DNA from: Fictibacillus phosphorivorans
GTDB lineage: Bacteria > Bacillota > Bacilli > Bacillales > Fictibacillaceae
Reading direction: 5' to 3'
NCBI RefSeq assembly: GCF_023715845.1
Contig: NZ_JAMBOR010000025.1
Span: 1 to 55,124 of the forward strand
DNA: 55,124 nt
The notes beneath the pieces were generated by a model that was not told the DNA's origin, did not search any database, and saw only the letters and a program-made list of their open reading frames with translations. The translations under genes were made by a program, and so were the position numbers. Below are positions 21,281 through 30,400 of the stretch, piece after piece (the stretch's first letter is position 1; the number at the start of each line of letters is the position of its first letter).

Positions 21281-21640
21281 TTATTCTGGAAGTTTAAATA
21301 TGGTTTCACCAGGCTTTGACATGAAAAAGTCTCGTCTAGCAATTTCTCCAATGTATTCTTCGTCTTTTAGTTTATTCACTTCGTCTTTAAGTTGTGCCTT
21401 TTCTTCTAAAAGAGCTTTATATTCTTCGGTCAGCTCTTTCTGTTCTGTCTTTTTTTCATTTAAAAGGGAGAGTTGCTCTGCAATACCCGTAATAATTAAA
21501 AAAGCAAAAAAGGAAAATACGATAAAAGCCCCCGTTAAACGCCGATATAACCCGCGTTTACGTTTAGCGATGACCTTCTCATGGCGTTCTTTGTTCTGGA
21601 TGTATTGTGAGTGAATCTCTGTTATTTTCTTTTGGCGCAT
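21281..21640 (-). CDS. divIC: Cell division protein DivIC
   Basis: Divisome component equivalent to FtsB, forming a complex with FtsL and DivIB at the septum. The 119-aa protein has a basic cytoplasmic N-terminus, one transmembrane helix (LTGAFIVFSFFAFLIITGI, about 35-53), then a leucine-rich coiled coil and the conserved LKDEEYIGEIARRDFFMSKPGE. ATG at 21640 is chosen because the product then aligns with B. subtilis DivIC; AAAGGAGGGG lies upstream at a long spacing. An in-frame TTG at 21682 lies inside yabQ. Confidence 0.93.
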   Translation of the reverse strand: MRQKKITEIHSQYIQNKERHEKVIAKRKRGLYRRLTGAFIVFSFFAFLIITGIAEQLSLLNEKKTEQKELTEEYKALLEEKAQLKDEVNKLKDEEYIGEIARRDFFMSKPGETIFKLPE

Positions 21641-21660
21641 TTGTTCGCTCTTCCCCTCCT

Positions 21661-22260
21661 TTACTTCTTTTTTCCCTTCCAATTGCTGACTTTATTCTTC
21701 ACTGATTTAAAAAACCCTGCAACTTTTAAATATTTCTCTTTTAAATTATACCATTTTTGTTTTGGAATGAAACGCCATACAAGACTTCCGAACCACTTAA
21801 ATGGTGAAAAAAGAATTTTTAGTAAAATAACTACGATCCTTTGAAGAAGCTTTAATACATATAAAACAATACCCATAATGAGCATAACCAACCATTTTAT
21901 CGGCATCACAAGTAAACGGTTGAACAGGTTGTATAAGAATCGAAAAATAGCAGTTACAGCAGAAACGAACCATTCCAGCAACTTTATATATATTTTTTCA
22001 AAGAGTGCACGATAAGCAGCATAGCCACAAATTAACGCAATAAAAATATAAAAGCGAATTTCTGCGTGATTTACATGAAGAAGGACATAAAAAACCAGCA
22101 AAGCCTGTACCAGCCAAAAGAGCAGATCATTTAAAAAGTGAAGCCAGTGCCACTTTCGCTTTTCATGGATGAATCGACTATAGGTATCAACCGCCATACC
22201 GATCCATATTCCCATGAAAACCATAGCAAGCATGGTTTGAAATTGTACGGTTAAGGTCAT
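21661..22260 (-). CDS. yabQ: Spore cortex protein YabQ
   Basis: A 199-aa integral membrane protein with about five hydrophobic helices and a basic tail ending KVSNWKGKKK. YabQ is a mother-cell membrane protein needed for spore cortex formation in B. subtilis. The ATG overlaps the yabP stop codon (ATGA), so translation is coupled. Probably transcribed with yabP from the sigma-E promoter and continuing into divIC. Confidence 0.9.
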   Translation of the reverse strand: MTLTVQFQTMLAMVFMGIWIGMAVDTYSRFIHEKRKWHWLHFLNDLLFWLVQALLVFYVLLHVNHAEIRFYIFIALICGYAAYRALFEKIYIKLLEWFVSAVTAIFRFLYNLFNRLLVMPIKWLVMLIMGIVLYVLKLLQRIVVILLKILFSPFKWFGSLVWRFIPKQKWYNLKEKYLKVAGFFKSVKNKVSNWKGKKK

Positions 22261-22568
22261 TTGAACAACTTGCTGAAGAACCCTTTATTTTTTTCACCGG
22301 TTTGCTGGTCAAGGTATACGAGATCAAAAACCTTCCCTTCAATATTCACGACACCCGATTCGACATCAAGATTTTTCATCTTCAAGTTTGTCCCGCGTAT
22401 CGCCAGAAAGCCCATCGTTGTTTCAAGCAGAAATTCCTCATTATCAAAGCTTTCAACCTGCTTAACCCCTGTAATCTCTAAATTCTTACGCCCGACCATT
22501 CTTACATCATGATTTGGAGTACTTACTTTTTGATTATAGTTGGTATTAAAATCATATCGTTGGTCCAT
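22257..22568 (-). CDS. yabP: Spore coat/cortex morphogenesis protein YabP
   Basis: A 103-aa protein of the YabP/YqfC family, with the pattern RKNLEITGVKQVESFDNEEFLLETTMGFLAIRG and NIEGKVFDLVY. Required for normal sporulation in B. subtilis; biochemical role unknown. ATG at 22568 has GAGGAGGG upstream at a good distance. The longer frame to 22640 would start upstream of the sigma-E promoter -10 and cannot be right. Confidence 0.92.
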   Translation of the reverse strand: MDQRYDFNTNYNQKVSTPNHDVRMVGRKNLEITGVKQVESFDNEEFLLETTMGFLAIRGTNLKMKNLDVESGVVNIEGKVFDLVYLDQQTGEKNKGFFSKLFK

Positions 22569-22593
22569 ACATTTCCCTCCTCTATTCCATACA

Positions 22594-22622
22594 AATGTAT
22601 GAAACAAGCAGGGGGAATAGAA
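22594..22622 (-). promoter_or_regulatory. Sigma-E promoter of yabPQ
   Basis: Minus strand TTCTATT (22622-22616), 14-bp spacer, CATACATT (22601-22594), an exact match to the sigma-E -10 consensus CATACANT. It is placed 25 bp before the yabP start and explains mother-cell expression of yabP and yabQ. Confidence 0.8.
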
Positions 22623-22684
22623 CAAGCTATAAAGAATCAAAAGTGTTGTTTTTTAAATAATTTTCTTTTTGGTTTAGAAGAGCA

Positions 22685-22799
22685 AGGTGCGAGACTCCTG
22701 CAGGATGAGTGGACAGGTGAGACTACTCAATGGCGCAAAGCGACGAGAGGGCTCACCGTACACCCTGCGGAAAGCGAGCAACCTGGAGCGGAAATCAAC
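22685..22799. repeat. Dispersed intergenic repeat, copy 3 (inverted)
   Basis: Reverse-orientation copy of the element at 20486. Its reverse complement reads GTTGATTTCCGCTCCAGG, then GCTCGCTTTCCGC, ACGGTGAGCC, GTCTCACCTGTCC and CTGCAGGAGTCTCGCACCTT. The left end is degraded. It lies between the rqcP terminator and the yabP sigma-E promoter. Confidence 0.85.
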
Positions 22800-22827
22800 A
22801 TCTCACACAGAACAACCCTGCTAAAAG

Positions 22828-22863
22828 CAAAAGGAAAAGAACCTGAAGAATTCAGGTTCTTTA
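22828..22863 (-). terminator. rqcP terminator
   Basis: Minus strand perfect hairpin AAAGAACCTGAA / TTCAGGTTCTTT closing over a GAATTC-type centre, followed by TTCCTTTTGCTTTT. Confidence 0.88.
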
Positions 22864-23127
22864 GTCAGTCGTTTCGATGCGGTTTTCTTCAAGGACGGTG
22901 TACATGTTGTCAGCGTCCTCTTTTTTAGTCGTATCCTTAAGCTCGTTAATTTTAACCTTAACAAGCTTTTGGCCAAAACGAATCGCAAGCTCGTCCCCAA
23001 CTTTTACATCAGAAGAAGCTTTCGCCTGCAATCCGTTTATCGTGATACGGCCCTGATCTGAAATCTCCTTCGCCACAGTTCTTCGTTTAATGAGACGGGA
23101 GACTTTCAGAAATTTGTCTAAGCGCAT
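22861..23127 (-). CDS. rqcP: S4-domain ribosome quality control protein RqcP (YabO)
   Basis: An 88-aa protein with an S4 RNA-binding domain at its start ([28 protein letters not shown]) and an acidic tail. In B. subtilis RqcP works with RqcH to add C-terminal alanine tails to stalled chains on the 50S subunit. The ATG lies two bases after the HU stop codon and no clean Shine-Dalgarno sequence precedes it, so translation is probably coupled to the HU gene. Confidence 0.92.
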   Translation of the reverse strand: MRLDKFLKVSRLIKRRTVAKEISDQGRITINGLQAKASSDVKVGDELAIRFGQKLVKVKINELKDTTKKEDADNMYTVLEENRIETTD

Positions 23128-23129
23128 GC

Positions 23130-23402
23130 TTACTTAACAGCTTCTTTCAGCTTGTTTCCTGCTTTAAATGCTGGAACAGTAGCAGCTGGGATTTGAATTT
23201 CTTTACCTGTTTGAGGGTTACGGCCAGTACGGCTAGAACGCTCGCGAGTTTCAAAAGTTCCAAATCCAACAAACTGTACTTTTTCTCCGCCTTTAAGTGC
23301 AGCAGTGATTTCATCGATTACGCCATTAACGACTGTTTCTACGTCTTTCTTAGTAAGACCTGACTTTTCTGAGATATTTGTTACCAATTCATTTTTGTTC
23401 AT
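23130..23402 (-). CDS. hup: HU family DNA-binding protein
   Basis: A 90-aa nucleoid protein with the HU core [21 protein letters not shown] and basic C-terminus [11 protein letters not shown]. It binds and bends DNA. AGGAGGT precedes the ATG by 7 nt, an excellent ribosome site. In B. subtilis the main HU gene (hbs) is elsewhere and mazG (yabN) is followed directly by yabO. Here HU is inserted between them, so it may be a second HU or the relocated main gene. Its 126-bp upstream region contains two inverted repeats but no clear promoter. Confidence 0.95.
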   Translation of the reverse strand: MNKNELVTNISEKSGLTKKDVETVVNGVIDEITAALKGGEKVQFVGFGTFETRERSSRTGRNPQTGKEIQIPAATVPAFKAGNKLKEAVK

Positions 23403-23443
23403 TTTTATTACCTCCTAAGGTTTCTTTCAAAGAATTCGTTAGA

Positions 23444-23464
23444 AACCCTTTATAATTAAGGGTT
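23444..23464 (-). other. Inverted repeat in the mazG-HU gap
   Basis: AACCCTT / AAGGGTT arms around an AT-rich loop, about 45 bp before the HU start. It may be a weak terminator after mazG (followed by TTTCT) or a leader structure of the HU mRNA. Confidence 0.4.
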
Positions 23465-23469
23465 CATGG

Positions 23470-23486
23470 TATTTCTCGAGAAAATA
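23470..23486. promoter_or_regulatory. Palindrome centred on TTCTCGAGAA upstream of HU
   Basis: A 10-bp perfect palindrome TTCTCGAGAA inside a longer near-palindrome TATTTCTCGAGAAAATA, in the mazG-HU intergenic region. Symmetry of this kind suggests an operator, but no regulator can be assigned. Confidence 0.35.
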
Positions 23487-23528
23487 TTCTCTATTTCTCA
23501 CTATAATCCTTCTTTGTTGAAAAAAAAA

Positions 23529-24971
23529 TTATTTTGCTTCTACCCATAGACGGTCCATTTCTTCTAATGTCACATCTTCAAAGGAGAGGTTCTTTTCTTT
23601 TAGAGCTGACTCGATGTAACGGAACCGCTGATAAAACTTTCTGTTCGTTGCATTAAGCGCTTCTTCAGGATCTATTTTATAGAAACGGGCTAAATTCACA
23701 ACTGAAAACAGCAGATCCCCTAGCTCTTTCAACCGCTCTTCTCCTTCAGCTTCCTGAAATTCTTTTAATTCCTCTAGAATTTTATCATAAACCGGCTCAA
23801 TTTCTTTCCAGTCGAATCCAACCTTAGCAGCCTTTTTCTGATAGTGGAAGGCTTTTTGAATCGCCGGCATCCCTTTAGGCACACCATCCAGTAGAGATTC
23901 TCTTTTTTCCTTGCCCGCTTCCTGTGCTTTTATCGCTTCCCAGTTTGCAACGACTTCATCAGCATCTTCTGCCTTGACGTCACTAAACACGTGAGGGTGG
24001 CGGCGGATCATTTTCTCCGTTAGCAAAGAGATGACATCATCTATTGCAAAAAATCCTTCTTCTTCTCCAATCTGAGCGTGCAGAAGCACTTGGAGCAGAA
24101 CATCACCTAGCTCTTCAGCTAAAGTTTCATCATCTTCTTCATCAATCGCTTCTAGCACTTCGTACGCTTCTTCAATTAAGTATTTCTTGAGGCTAACGTG
24201 GGTTTGTTTCTGATCCCACGGACAACCTCCGGGACCTCTCAATCTTTCAATCACACTTTTTAAGAATGCAAAATCTCGGTACATCATTGTTTCATCTTTC
24301 ACTGGAGGTACGTATACAGCGGTTAGATTGTTTAGTGTTACAGATTGATCCAACTCATAGAGCGGGACTCTTTTGATCGTCTCGCTGGAACTCCCCGCTG
24401 CTGTAACTACCGCCACTTCATAATCATCCGGATACTTCTCCATAAGTGTCAATTTTACTTCCGATGCGATAAAAGAATCATACACTTGCACAATTACAAG
24501 ATGATGACGTATTTGGATTTCTTCTTTTCTTAGTGCTGTCCCGTCGAGGATCTGACATCCTTCAATAGGATCGATCTTTAAAGCCGTATACATTTCATCA
24601 AGAAAACTCTTTCCGCCTGCTACAGAGACTTCTGTTTGATTTTGATCAGCTTGGTTAAGCAGATGCTGAACTGCCTGCTCAGCCACTAAAGGGTGACCTG
24701 GCACAGCATAAATCACATGTTCCCATTCCTCAGCCGCTCTAAACAAAAGTTCAGCGATTTCCTCGTATACAGGCTCAAACCGATCATGTTTTTCATAGAT
24801 TTCATCAAAGGTTATAAATGTTTTCCCTTGTACAACAAGCTCTTCAACTGCAGGGTGATGAACCGTTCTTGCATATATGGTCTCGGCAGATTCAAGCAGC
24901 CGATAGATCCCGAGCGTCATCTGATCGAGATTCCCTGCCCCTAAGCCTACAATCGTAATCTTCTTTTTCAT
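23529..24971 (-). CDS. mazG: MazG-family NTP pyrophosphohydrolase fused to tetrapyrrole-methylase domain (YabN)
   Basis: A 480-aa fusion. The N-terminal ~220 residues form a SAM-dependent tetrapyrrole-methylase-like domain (TIVGLGAGNLDQ, VIYAVPGHPLVAE). The rest is a tandem MazG nucleotide pyrophosphatase with LRGPGGCPWDQKQTH and the metal-binding EEAYEVLEAI...EELGDVLLQ helix pair. It probably hydrolyses aberrant or excess NTPs; the methylase part has no known substrate. The ATG overlaps the yabM stop by 4 nt (ATGA). Confidence 0.94.
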   Translation of the reverse strand: MKKKITIVGLGAGNLDQMTLGIYRLLESAETIYARTVHHPAVEELVVQGKTFITFDEIYEKHDRFEPVYEEIAELLFRAAEEWEHVIYAVPGHPLVAEQAVQHLLNQADQNQTEVSVAGGKSFLDEMYTALKIDPIEGCQILDGTALRKEEIQIRHHLVIVQVYDSFIASEVKLTLMEKYPDDYEVAVVTAAGSSSETIKRVPLYELDQSVTLNNLTAVYVPPVKDETMMYRDFAFLKSVIERLRGPGGCPWDQKQTHVSLKKYLIEEAYEVLEAIDEEDDETLAEELGDVLLQVLLHAQIGEEEGFFAIDDVISLLTEKMIRRHPHVFSDVKAEDADEVVANWEAIKAQEAGKEKRESLLDGVPKGMPAIQKAFHYQKKAAKVGFDWKEIEPVYDKILEELKEFQEAEGEERLKELGDLLFSVVNLARFYKIDPEEALNATNRKFYQRFRYIESALKEKNLSFEDVTLEEMDRLWVEAK

Positions 24972-26554
24972 TTTCGTCTCCTTTTTTTCAGCCGGTCGAC
25001 TAACTTCCTGATCGTTTCAACCGAATCGTATACTGAATCCCATTCTTCTTTAGAAAAAATGTTGCATTTTATGATGGCGATAAGATAAAGCATTCCTCCA
25101 ACTACTGAACTCGTTACGCTTATAAACAAGGCATCTAACCTTGAAGCACCTTCAAACATATTCTCGGCAATAAAGATCCACAACATAACTCCTGCAACCA
25201 TAACGCCTAATGCAAATAGATAAGCGAATAGGTTACCTGCCCTTACATGCTTCATAAACCTTGTAGCGGTCTGGAGCTTTATTAATTGAATTACTGCGGC
25301 CACACTTGTAGCGATGACCGTTGACACTGCTGCGCCTTCCATTCCTAAGTACGGTATCCATACCAGGTTTCCTGCCACTTTTACGAATATCGCAGCCAGG
25401 ATAGATAACGCCGCATACCTTCCATGACCGATTCCCTGTAAAAGGCCTGTCGATGTATAAATGATGGATACAGGTATTATGGACAGACACAATACAGCAA
25501 GTGCAGATGAACCTGCAGCATTCTTAAAGAGCATCGTATTTAAAGGTTCCATGATACAGATGAGACCGACAGCAGCAGCACCGCCAAAAACAACTGAAAT
25601 CTTTACGGATAGTTTTGTAAGGGCCTGAATCTCAGTTTTTCTTTTTTCCTGTACCAAGTGAGCCATTTCTGGGACGACAGCAAGCGCAACAGAGGCTGCA
25701 GCTACCGTTCCCAGCTGAAGTAGAGGCTGACCCCTATCAAATATCCCTTTTAGCAGTTTAGCATCATAGGCCTGCATCCCGCTTTCCACCCACACGTTCA
25801 CAAAAAGGAACGCATCTACCAGCTGCATAAGGGCTAATACGAGTGCGCTTAAGGATAGATAAATGCTTGATTTCAGTAATTCTATTGCGTACGAAACCCT
25901 TATTTTGGCTTTAGAAAGATATGGAGGAGTAATTCCTTTTTTCCAGAAGAACAAAAGGAATAACCCAGAGGCTGCAGCTCCTAAAACAGACCCCGCTAAA
26001 GCGCCTGCTCCTGTTTCATAGCTGGAGTAACCTGTTCTAACGAGATAAAACGAAATGAATAAAATGCCTGAAACTCTGAAGGTTTGTTCGAGCAGTTGCG
26101 AAACAGCAGTAAGCTGCATATCACCATACCCTTGATATGTACCTCTTAAAAAAGCAGACAGCGGAATAAATAGGAACAGAACCGAAATAACACGAATCGG
26201 TAAAGAAAGTTGGCTGTCTCCCATTAATAGGGCTAGGAAAGGTGCCGTAGCAAATAACAAAATAAAAGAAAGAATTCCTAACAAAAAGGATGTCCAAACA
26301 GACGTTTTTATAAGATGATCTGTGTTGTTTTTTTCAGATGCGATCATTCTTGAAAGAGCCATCGGAAATCCTGTAAAAGCAATAGCAACGGCTATCGCAT
26401 AGAAGGGATACGCTTGCTGAAATACATAAAAACCGAAATCGCCTGTCATGTTTTGATAGGGAATTCGGTAGACGGTACTCAATAATTTTACAACAAGGGC
26501 TGCTGCAGTTAAGAGCAGAGCACCTTCCCAGACAGAAGACTTTTTTGTGTTCAT
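24968..26554 (-). CDS. yabM: SpoVB/MurJ-like polysaccharide flippase YabM
   Basis: A 528-aa membrane protein with about 13-14 helices of the MATE/MVF superfamily, related to SpoVB and MurJ (GALLLTAAALVVKLLSTVYRIPYQNM start, LRGTYQGYGDM motif). It probably flips a lipid-linked saccharide across the membrane. GAGGT lies 6 nt before the ATG. The tail is basic. It is followed by mazG with a 4-nt overlap and is preceded by its own probable sigma-A promoter. Confidence 0.92.
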   Translation of the reverse strand: MNTKKSSVWEGALLLTAAALVVKLLSTVYRIPYQNMTGDFGFYVFQQAYPFYAIAVAIAFTGFPMALSRMIASEKNNTDHLIKTSVWTSFLLGILSFILLFATAPFLALLMGDSQLSLPIRVISVLFLFIPLSAFLRGTYQGYGDMQLTAVSQLLEQTFRVSGILFISFYLVRTGYSSYETGAGALAGSVLGAAASGLFLLFFWKKGITPPYLSKAKIRVSYAIELLKSSIYLSLSALVLALMQLVDAFLFVNVWVESGMQAYDAKLLKGIFDRGQPLLQLGTVAAASVALAVVPEMAHLVQEKRKTEIQALTKLSVKISVVFGGAAAVGLICIMEPLNTMLFKNAAGSSALAVLCLSIIPVSIIYTSTGLLQGIGHGRYAALSILAAIFVKVAGNLVWIPYLGMEGAAVSTVIATSVAAVIQLIKLQTATRFMKHVRAGNLFAYLFALGVMVAGVMLWIFIAENMFEGASRLDALFISVTSSVVGGMLYLIAIIKCNIFSKEEWDSVYDSVETIRKLVDRLKKRRRK

Positions 26555-26604
26555 GCTAGTACCTCAAAAATCACTTTCTATAAAAATATTTCCCGGGACG
26601 ACAC

Positions 26605-26614
26605 ATGTCGACAT
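26605..26614. other. Palindrome ATGTCGACAT in the yabM leader
   Basis: A 10-bp perfect palindrome between the yabM promoter and start codon, lying inside a wider GGGA...TCCC inverted repeat (about 26595-26617). It could fold in mRNA or be a protein site; it also contains a TGTCGA core like a 0A box. Confidence 0.3.
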
Positions 26615-26646
26615 CCCTCATTAAAATTCTTTTTAATTTTCAACGT

Positions 26647-26655
26647 ATTATATCA
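26647..26655 (-). promoter_or_regulatory. yabM promoter (-10 element)
   Basis: Minus strand TGA-TATAAT, a perfect extended -10. The -35 region is poor, which the extended -10 may offset. Confidence 0.5.
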
Positions 26656-26697
26656 TAACTAAAAGAATCGTTCGTTCTGTGTAATACGGCTATATAT

Positions 26698-26716
26698 CGT
26701 ATCGCCCGGCGATACG
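26698..26716. repeat. 19-nt perfect palindrome between spoVT and yabM
   Basis: CGTATCGCC-C-GGCGATACG, nine perfectly complementary bases around one central base. It lies just past the spoVT terminator and upstream of the yabM promoter. No T-tract follows on either strand. Confidence 0.6.
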
Positions 26717-26724
26717 CATGTTTG

Positions 26725-26763
26725 TAAAAAACAAAAAAGAAAGGGCGAAGGTAGCCCTTTCTT
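26725..26763 (-). terminator. spoVT terminator
   Basis: Minus strand hairpin AGAAAGGGC / GCCCTTTCT followed by six T, overlapping the spoVT stop codon. Confidence 0.88.
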
Positions 26764-27298
26764 ATTGCTCCATCTGTCTGGCTAAGAATCCTGCAGCTGT
26801 CTCGGCAAGTTTCTGCTCTAGTTCAGTAAGCTTCTTTCCTTCTTTTCCGATCATAACGACTGCTCCGATTGGATCGCCCCCCGCTATGATGGGTGCTATG
26901 ACATGAGATGTATTTTCTTTAATGCCATCAATAAGTTCGGCTTCTGTACCGTTTGATTCAACTAGAGTCTTGCGATCACTCATAGATGATTCAACTACCT
27001 TGCCGATCGCTTTATTATGATAGTCTTTTTTGGATCCGCCAGCTACCGCAATATATGTATCGCGGTCAGCAATTAAAACAACATGGCCTGTACTGTCAGC
27101 AAGGCTCTCAGCATATTCTTTCGCAAAGTCGCCAAGCTCATTGATCGGAGAATATTTTTTTAGGATGACTTCTCCATCTCTGTCTACAAAAATCTCAAGC
27201 GGGTCCCCCTCGCGAATCCTCAGCGTTCTGCGGATTTCTTTAGGTATAACAACGCGCCCAAGATCATCAATACGTCGAACGATACCAGTCGCTTTCAT
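26762..27298 (-). CDS. spoVT: Stage V sporulation protein T, forespore transcription regulator
   Basis: Late forespore regulator that tunes sigma-G-dependent genes. The 178-aa protein has an N-terminal AbrB-type swapped-hairpin DNA-binding domain (MKATGIVRRIDDLGRVVIPKEIRRTLRIREGD, residues 1-50) and a C-terminal GAF-like domain (about 56-178). The start at ATG 27298 gives the family length of 178 aa; the longer frame is an artefact. GAGGG lies 11 nt upstream. Monocistronic, with its own probable sigma-G promoter. Confidence 0.97.
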   Translation of the reverse strand: MKATGIVRRIDDLGRVVIPKEIRRTLRIREGDPLEIFVDRDGEVILKKYSPINELGDFAKEYAESLADSTGHVVLIADRDTYIAVAGGSKKDYHNKAIGKVVESSMSDRKTLVESNGTEAELIDGIKENTSHVIAPIIAGGDPIGAVVMIGKEGKKLTELEQKLAETAAGFLARQMEQ

Positions 27299-27391
27299 AA
27301 TAAATAATGCCCTCACTTTCGTATGATGATAGTGCACTGATGTAACAACAAAATGGTTCCTTCTCTGAAAGAATGTTCCATTTTCTAGGTT

Positions 27392-27421
27392 TATTATTTG
27401 TTACATCTCCTGTTCTATTCA
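27392..27421 (-). promoter_or_regulatory. spoVT promoter (candidate sigma-G)
   Basis: Minus strand TGAATA (27421-27416), 17-bp spacer, AATAATA (27398-27392), one mismatch from the CATAMTA consensus. spoVT is known to be sigma-G-dependent in B. subtilis. Confidence 0.55.
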
Positions 27422-27444
27422 CGAATGAGAGGGCTTATTAAATT

Positions 27445-30400
27445 TTAGCGAGTATTTGTAGCCTTTTCTTTCCTCGCATGCTTTATTTCTTTTAGGAAAA
27501 GGTCCATCTGCTTTAAGAGTTCTAAGTCTTTTAAGCGTTTTCGGTTAAAGATCACTTTCATCTGGGTATTTTGCATGCCTAGGTTAACATGTCTACCGAT
27601 CTTGTTTGCGACCTCAAACATTTTTCCGCCATCAATGGTAGCTGTTGAACGTTCGGTGAGCAGCATAGTGATGGTATCTTGCTTCTGATCGATCGACTGA
27701 ATCCCTTCACGCTTCGCACGGAGTTTTATACCTGCTGCGAGCAATAGACATTCCACTTCCACTGGATAATCGCCAAAACGATCGATGAATTCATCCTGCA
27801 GATCCGAAATATCTTTTAACGACTTAGCAGCACGTACATGTTTATACATTTCGATCTTTTGTTTTTCATCCCCGATGTAATTTGAAGGAATATAAGCATC
27901 CACTTCGATATTGAAGTCCATTTCTTCTTCGACTTCTTTTGGTTTCGTTCCTTTTCGTTCCTCGATCGCTTCTTCAAGCATTTGAGAATACAAATCAAAA
28001 CCAACAGAATCAATAAACCCATGCTGCTGGGCTCCAAGAAGGTTCCCTGCACCCCTGATTGACAAGTCACGCATCGCAATTTTAAAACCTGAACCCAACT
28101 CCGTGAATTCCTTAATGGCCTGCAGACGCTTCTCAGCGACTTCTGTTAAAACTTTATCACGCTGATACGTAAAGTACGCATAGGCAACACGATTGGATCG
28201 TCCTACACGCCCACGAAGCTGGTAAAGCTGGGATAAGCCCATCTTATCGGCATCATAGACGATCAACGTATTTACATTCGGGATATCGACACCCGTTTCG
28301 ATGATCGTTGTTGAAACTAATACATCATAGTTTCCTTCTAAGAATTCAAGCATGACCGTTTCAAGCTCGTTCTCTGACATTTGACCGTGTGCATAAGCTA
28401 CCCGGCAATCCGGCACAAGCATGGAGATCTGTTCGGCCATCCTCTCAATCGATTCAACCCGATTATAAAGGAAATACACTTGACCCCCGCGCCCCATCTC
28501 TCTTTCGATCGCTTCACGAACCAACGAACCGTTATACTCCATAACATAAGTCTGAATAGGAAAACGGTTTTCAGGAGGCGTCTCGATAACGGATAGATCA
28601 CGTACACCGAGCATGGACATGTGAAGTGTCCGTGGTATTGGTGTTGCTGTTAATGTAAGTACATCCACATTAGCTTTCAGCTTTTTAATTTTTTCTTTGT
28701 GTGTAACACCAAAACGCTGCTCTTCATCAATAATCAGCAAGCCCAGGTCTTTATATTGCACATCTTTTGAAAGAAGACGGTGTGTACCGATCGCAATATC
28801 TACCGTTCCTGCTTTTAAGCCCTTGATAACTTCGTTTTGTTCTTTTTTTGAACGGAAACGGCTTAAGCTGCCGATCGTAATCGGAAACTCTGAAAACCGT
28901 TCACGAAATGTTTCGTAATGCTGCTGGGCAAGAATCGTTGTAGGTACAAGAAAAGCCACTTGCTTTCCGTCCATAATCGCTTTAAACGCAGCACGGATCG
29001 CCACTTCTGTTTTTCCATAACCTACATCCCCACAGAGCAGTCGGTCCATAGGGCGAATGCTTTCCATGTCTTTTTTAATCTCTTCGATCGTCCGCAGCTG
29101 ATCCTCTGTCTCCTGATAAGGAAAGCTGCTTTCGAATTCACTCTGCTCCACGCCATCTTTTGAGAAAGCATAACCTCTGCTTGCTTCACGTTCCGCATAG
29201 AGTTTGATTAAATCATCTGCGATATCCTGAACAGAAGATTTTACTTTGTTCTTTACTTTTTTCCAGTCGCTTCCGCCTAAAGAGTAGATCTTAGGTTCTT
29301 TACCCTCTGACCCTACATATTTTTGGACTTGATCAATCTGTTCGACGGGTACATAAAGTGTGTCATTACCAGAATACTTAATGTGCAGGTAGTCCTTATG
29401 AACACCTTTGATCTCAAGTGTTTCAATCCCTAAATACTTTCCGATCCCGTGGTTGACGTGAACGACATAGTCTCCCACTTTTAGCTCGGAATAGCTTTTG
29501 ATACGTTCAGCATTTGTCATCTTCTGTTTACGGGCAGGGCGTTTCGCTTTTTTCGTAAAAACTTCCTCTTCTGTGATGACAACGAGTTTTTGTTTTGTAG
29601 ATTCAAAGCCGCTCGCAAGGTCTCCAAGCATGATCTGGCTTGTTTTCGGTTGAATTTCTGATTGTTCACCGATGATTCCAGCATCCATCTCGTAATCAGC
29701 CAGGACTCTTTCCAGACGGGTTGCCCGTTCTTTGTTCAACGCAACAAAAACAATTGCAAAACCGAGCTTTTTCCAGCGTTCCATTTCTCCTTTGAGTACA
29801 TTCATCTGTCCATGGAAGTTCTGCATACTTTTACATTCCACATTTAAGATGTTCTGGGGCTGTGTATGTGGAACATGTCTTAAGAAAAGGGAAAGATAAA
29901 TAACCGGGAACTTCTTTTTGTCGCCTACGATCATGTTCGTGTCAGGCGATATGGTAAGACCCTGTACAAGTTCACCGTGTTCCAAAAGTGCTGTTTGCCA
30001 CTCTGCTTCTTCCTTATCAAGCTGCTGGCTCGTTTCCTGTATGCGTCCGATCTCATCCATAATGATTAAACAATTAGAAGAAACATAGTCCAAAAGGTTG
30101 GCGGGTTTATCATAAAACAAAGAAGCGTACTTATACATACCCTGAAACTGTTGATGTTCTCTTAAACGACCCGTTTCAAAGGTTATATTTTCTACAAGCA
30201 TCTCTTTAAGAGAATCTTCTTTTATGTTTTTCAAAGTATCTGCCAGCCTGGCGTCAATTCGATCAGCCGCTTGTTCGTAATGCTCATCAAATAAAATAAG
30301 TTCTTCTGCAGGCGCGATGGAAATCTGTTGCACCTTATCTTTTGAACGCTGGGTTTCTGCTTCAAAGTATCGGATAGAATCGATCTCTGTATCAAATAGT

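Noticed and set aside
22509-22928. Plus-strand 139-codon open frame
   Set aside because: It crosses yabP, the repeat element and rqcP antisense; chance opening through the repeat.
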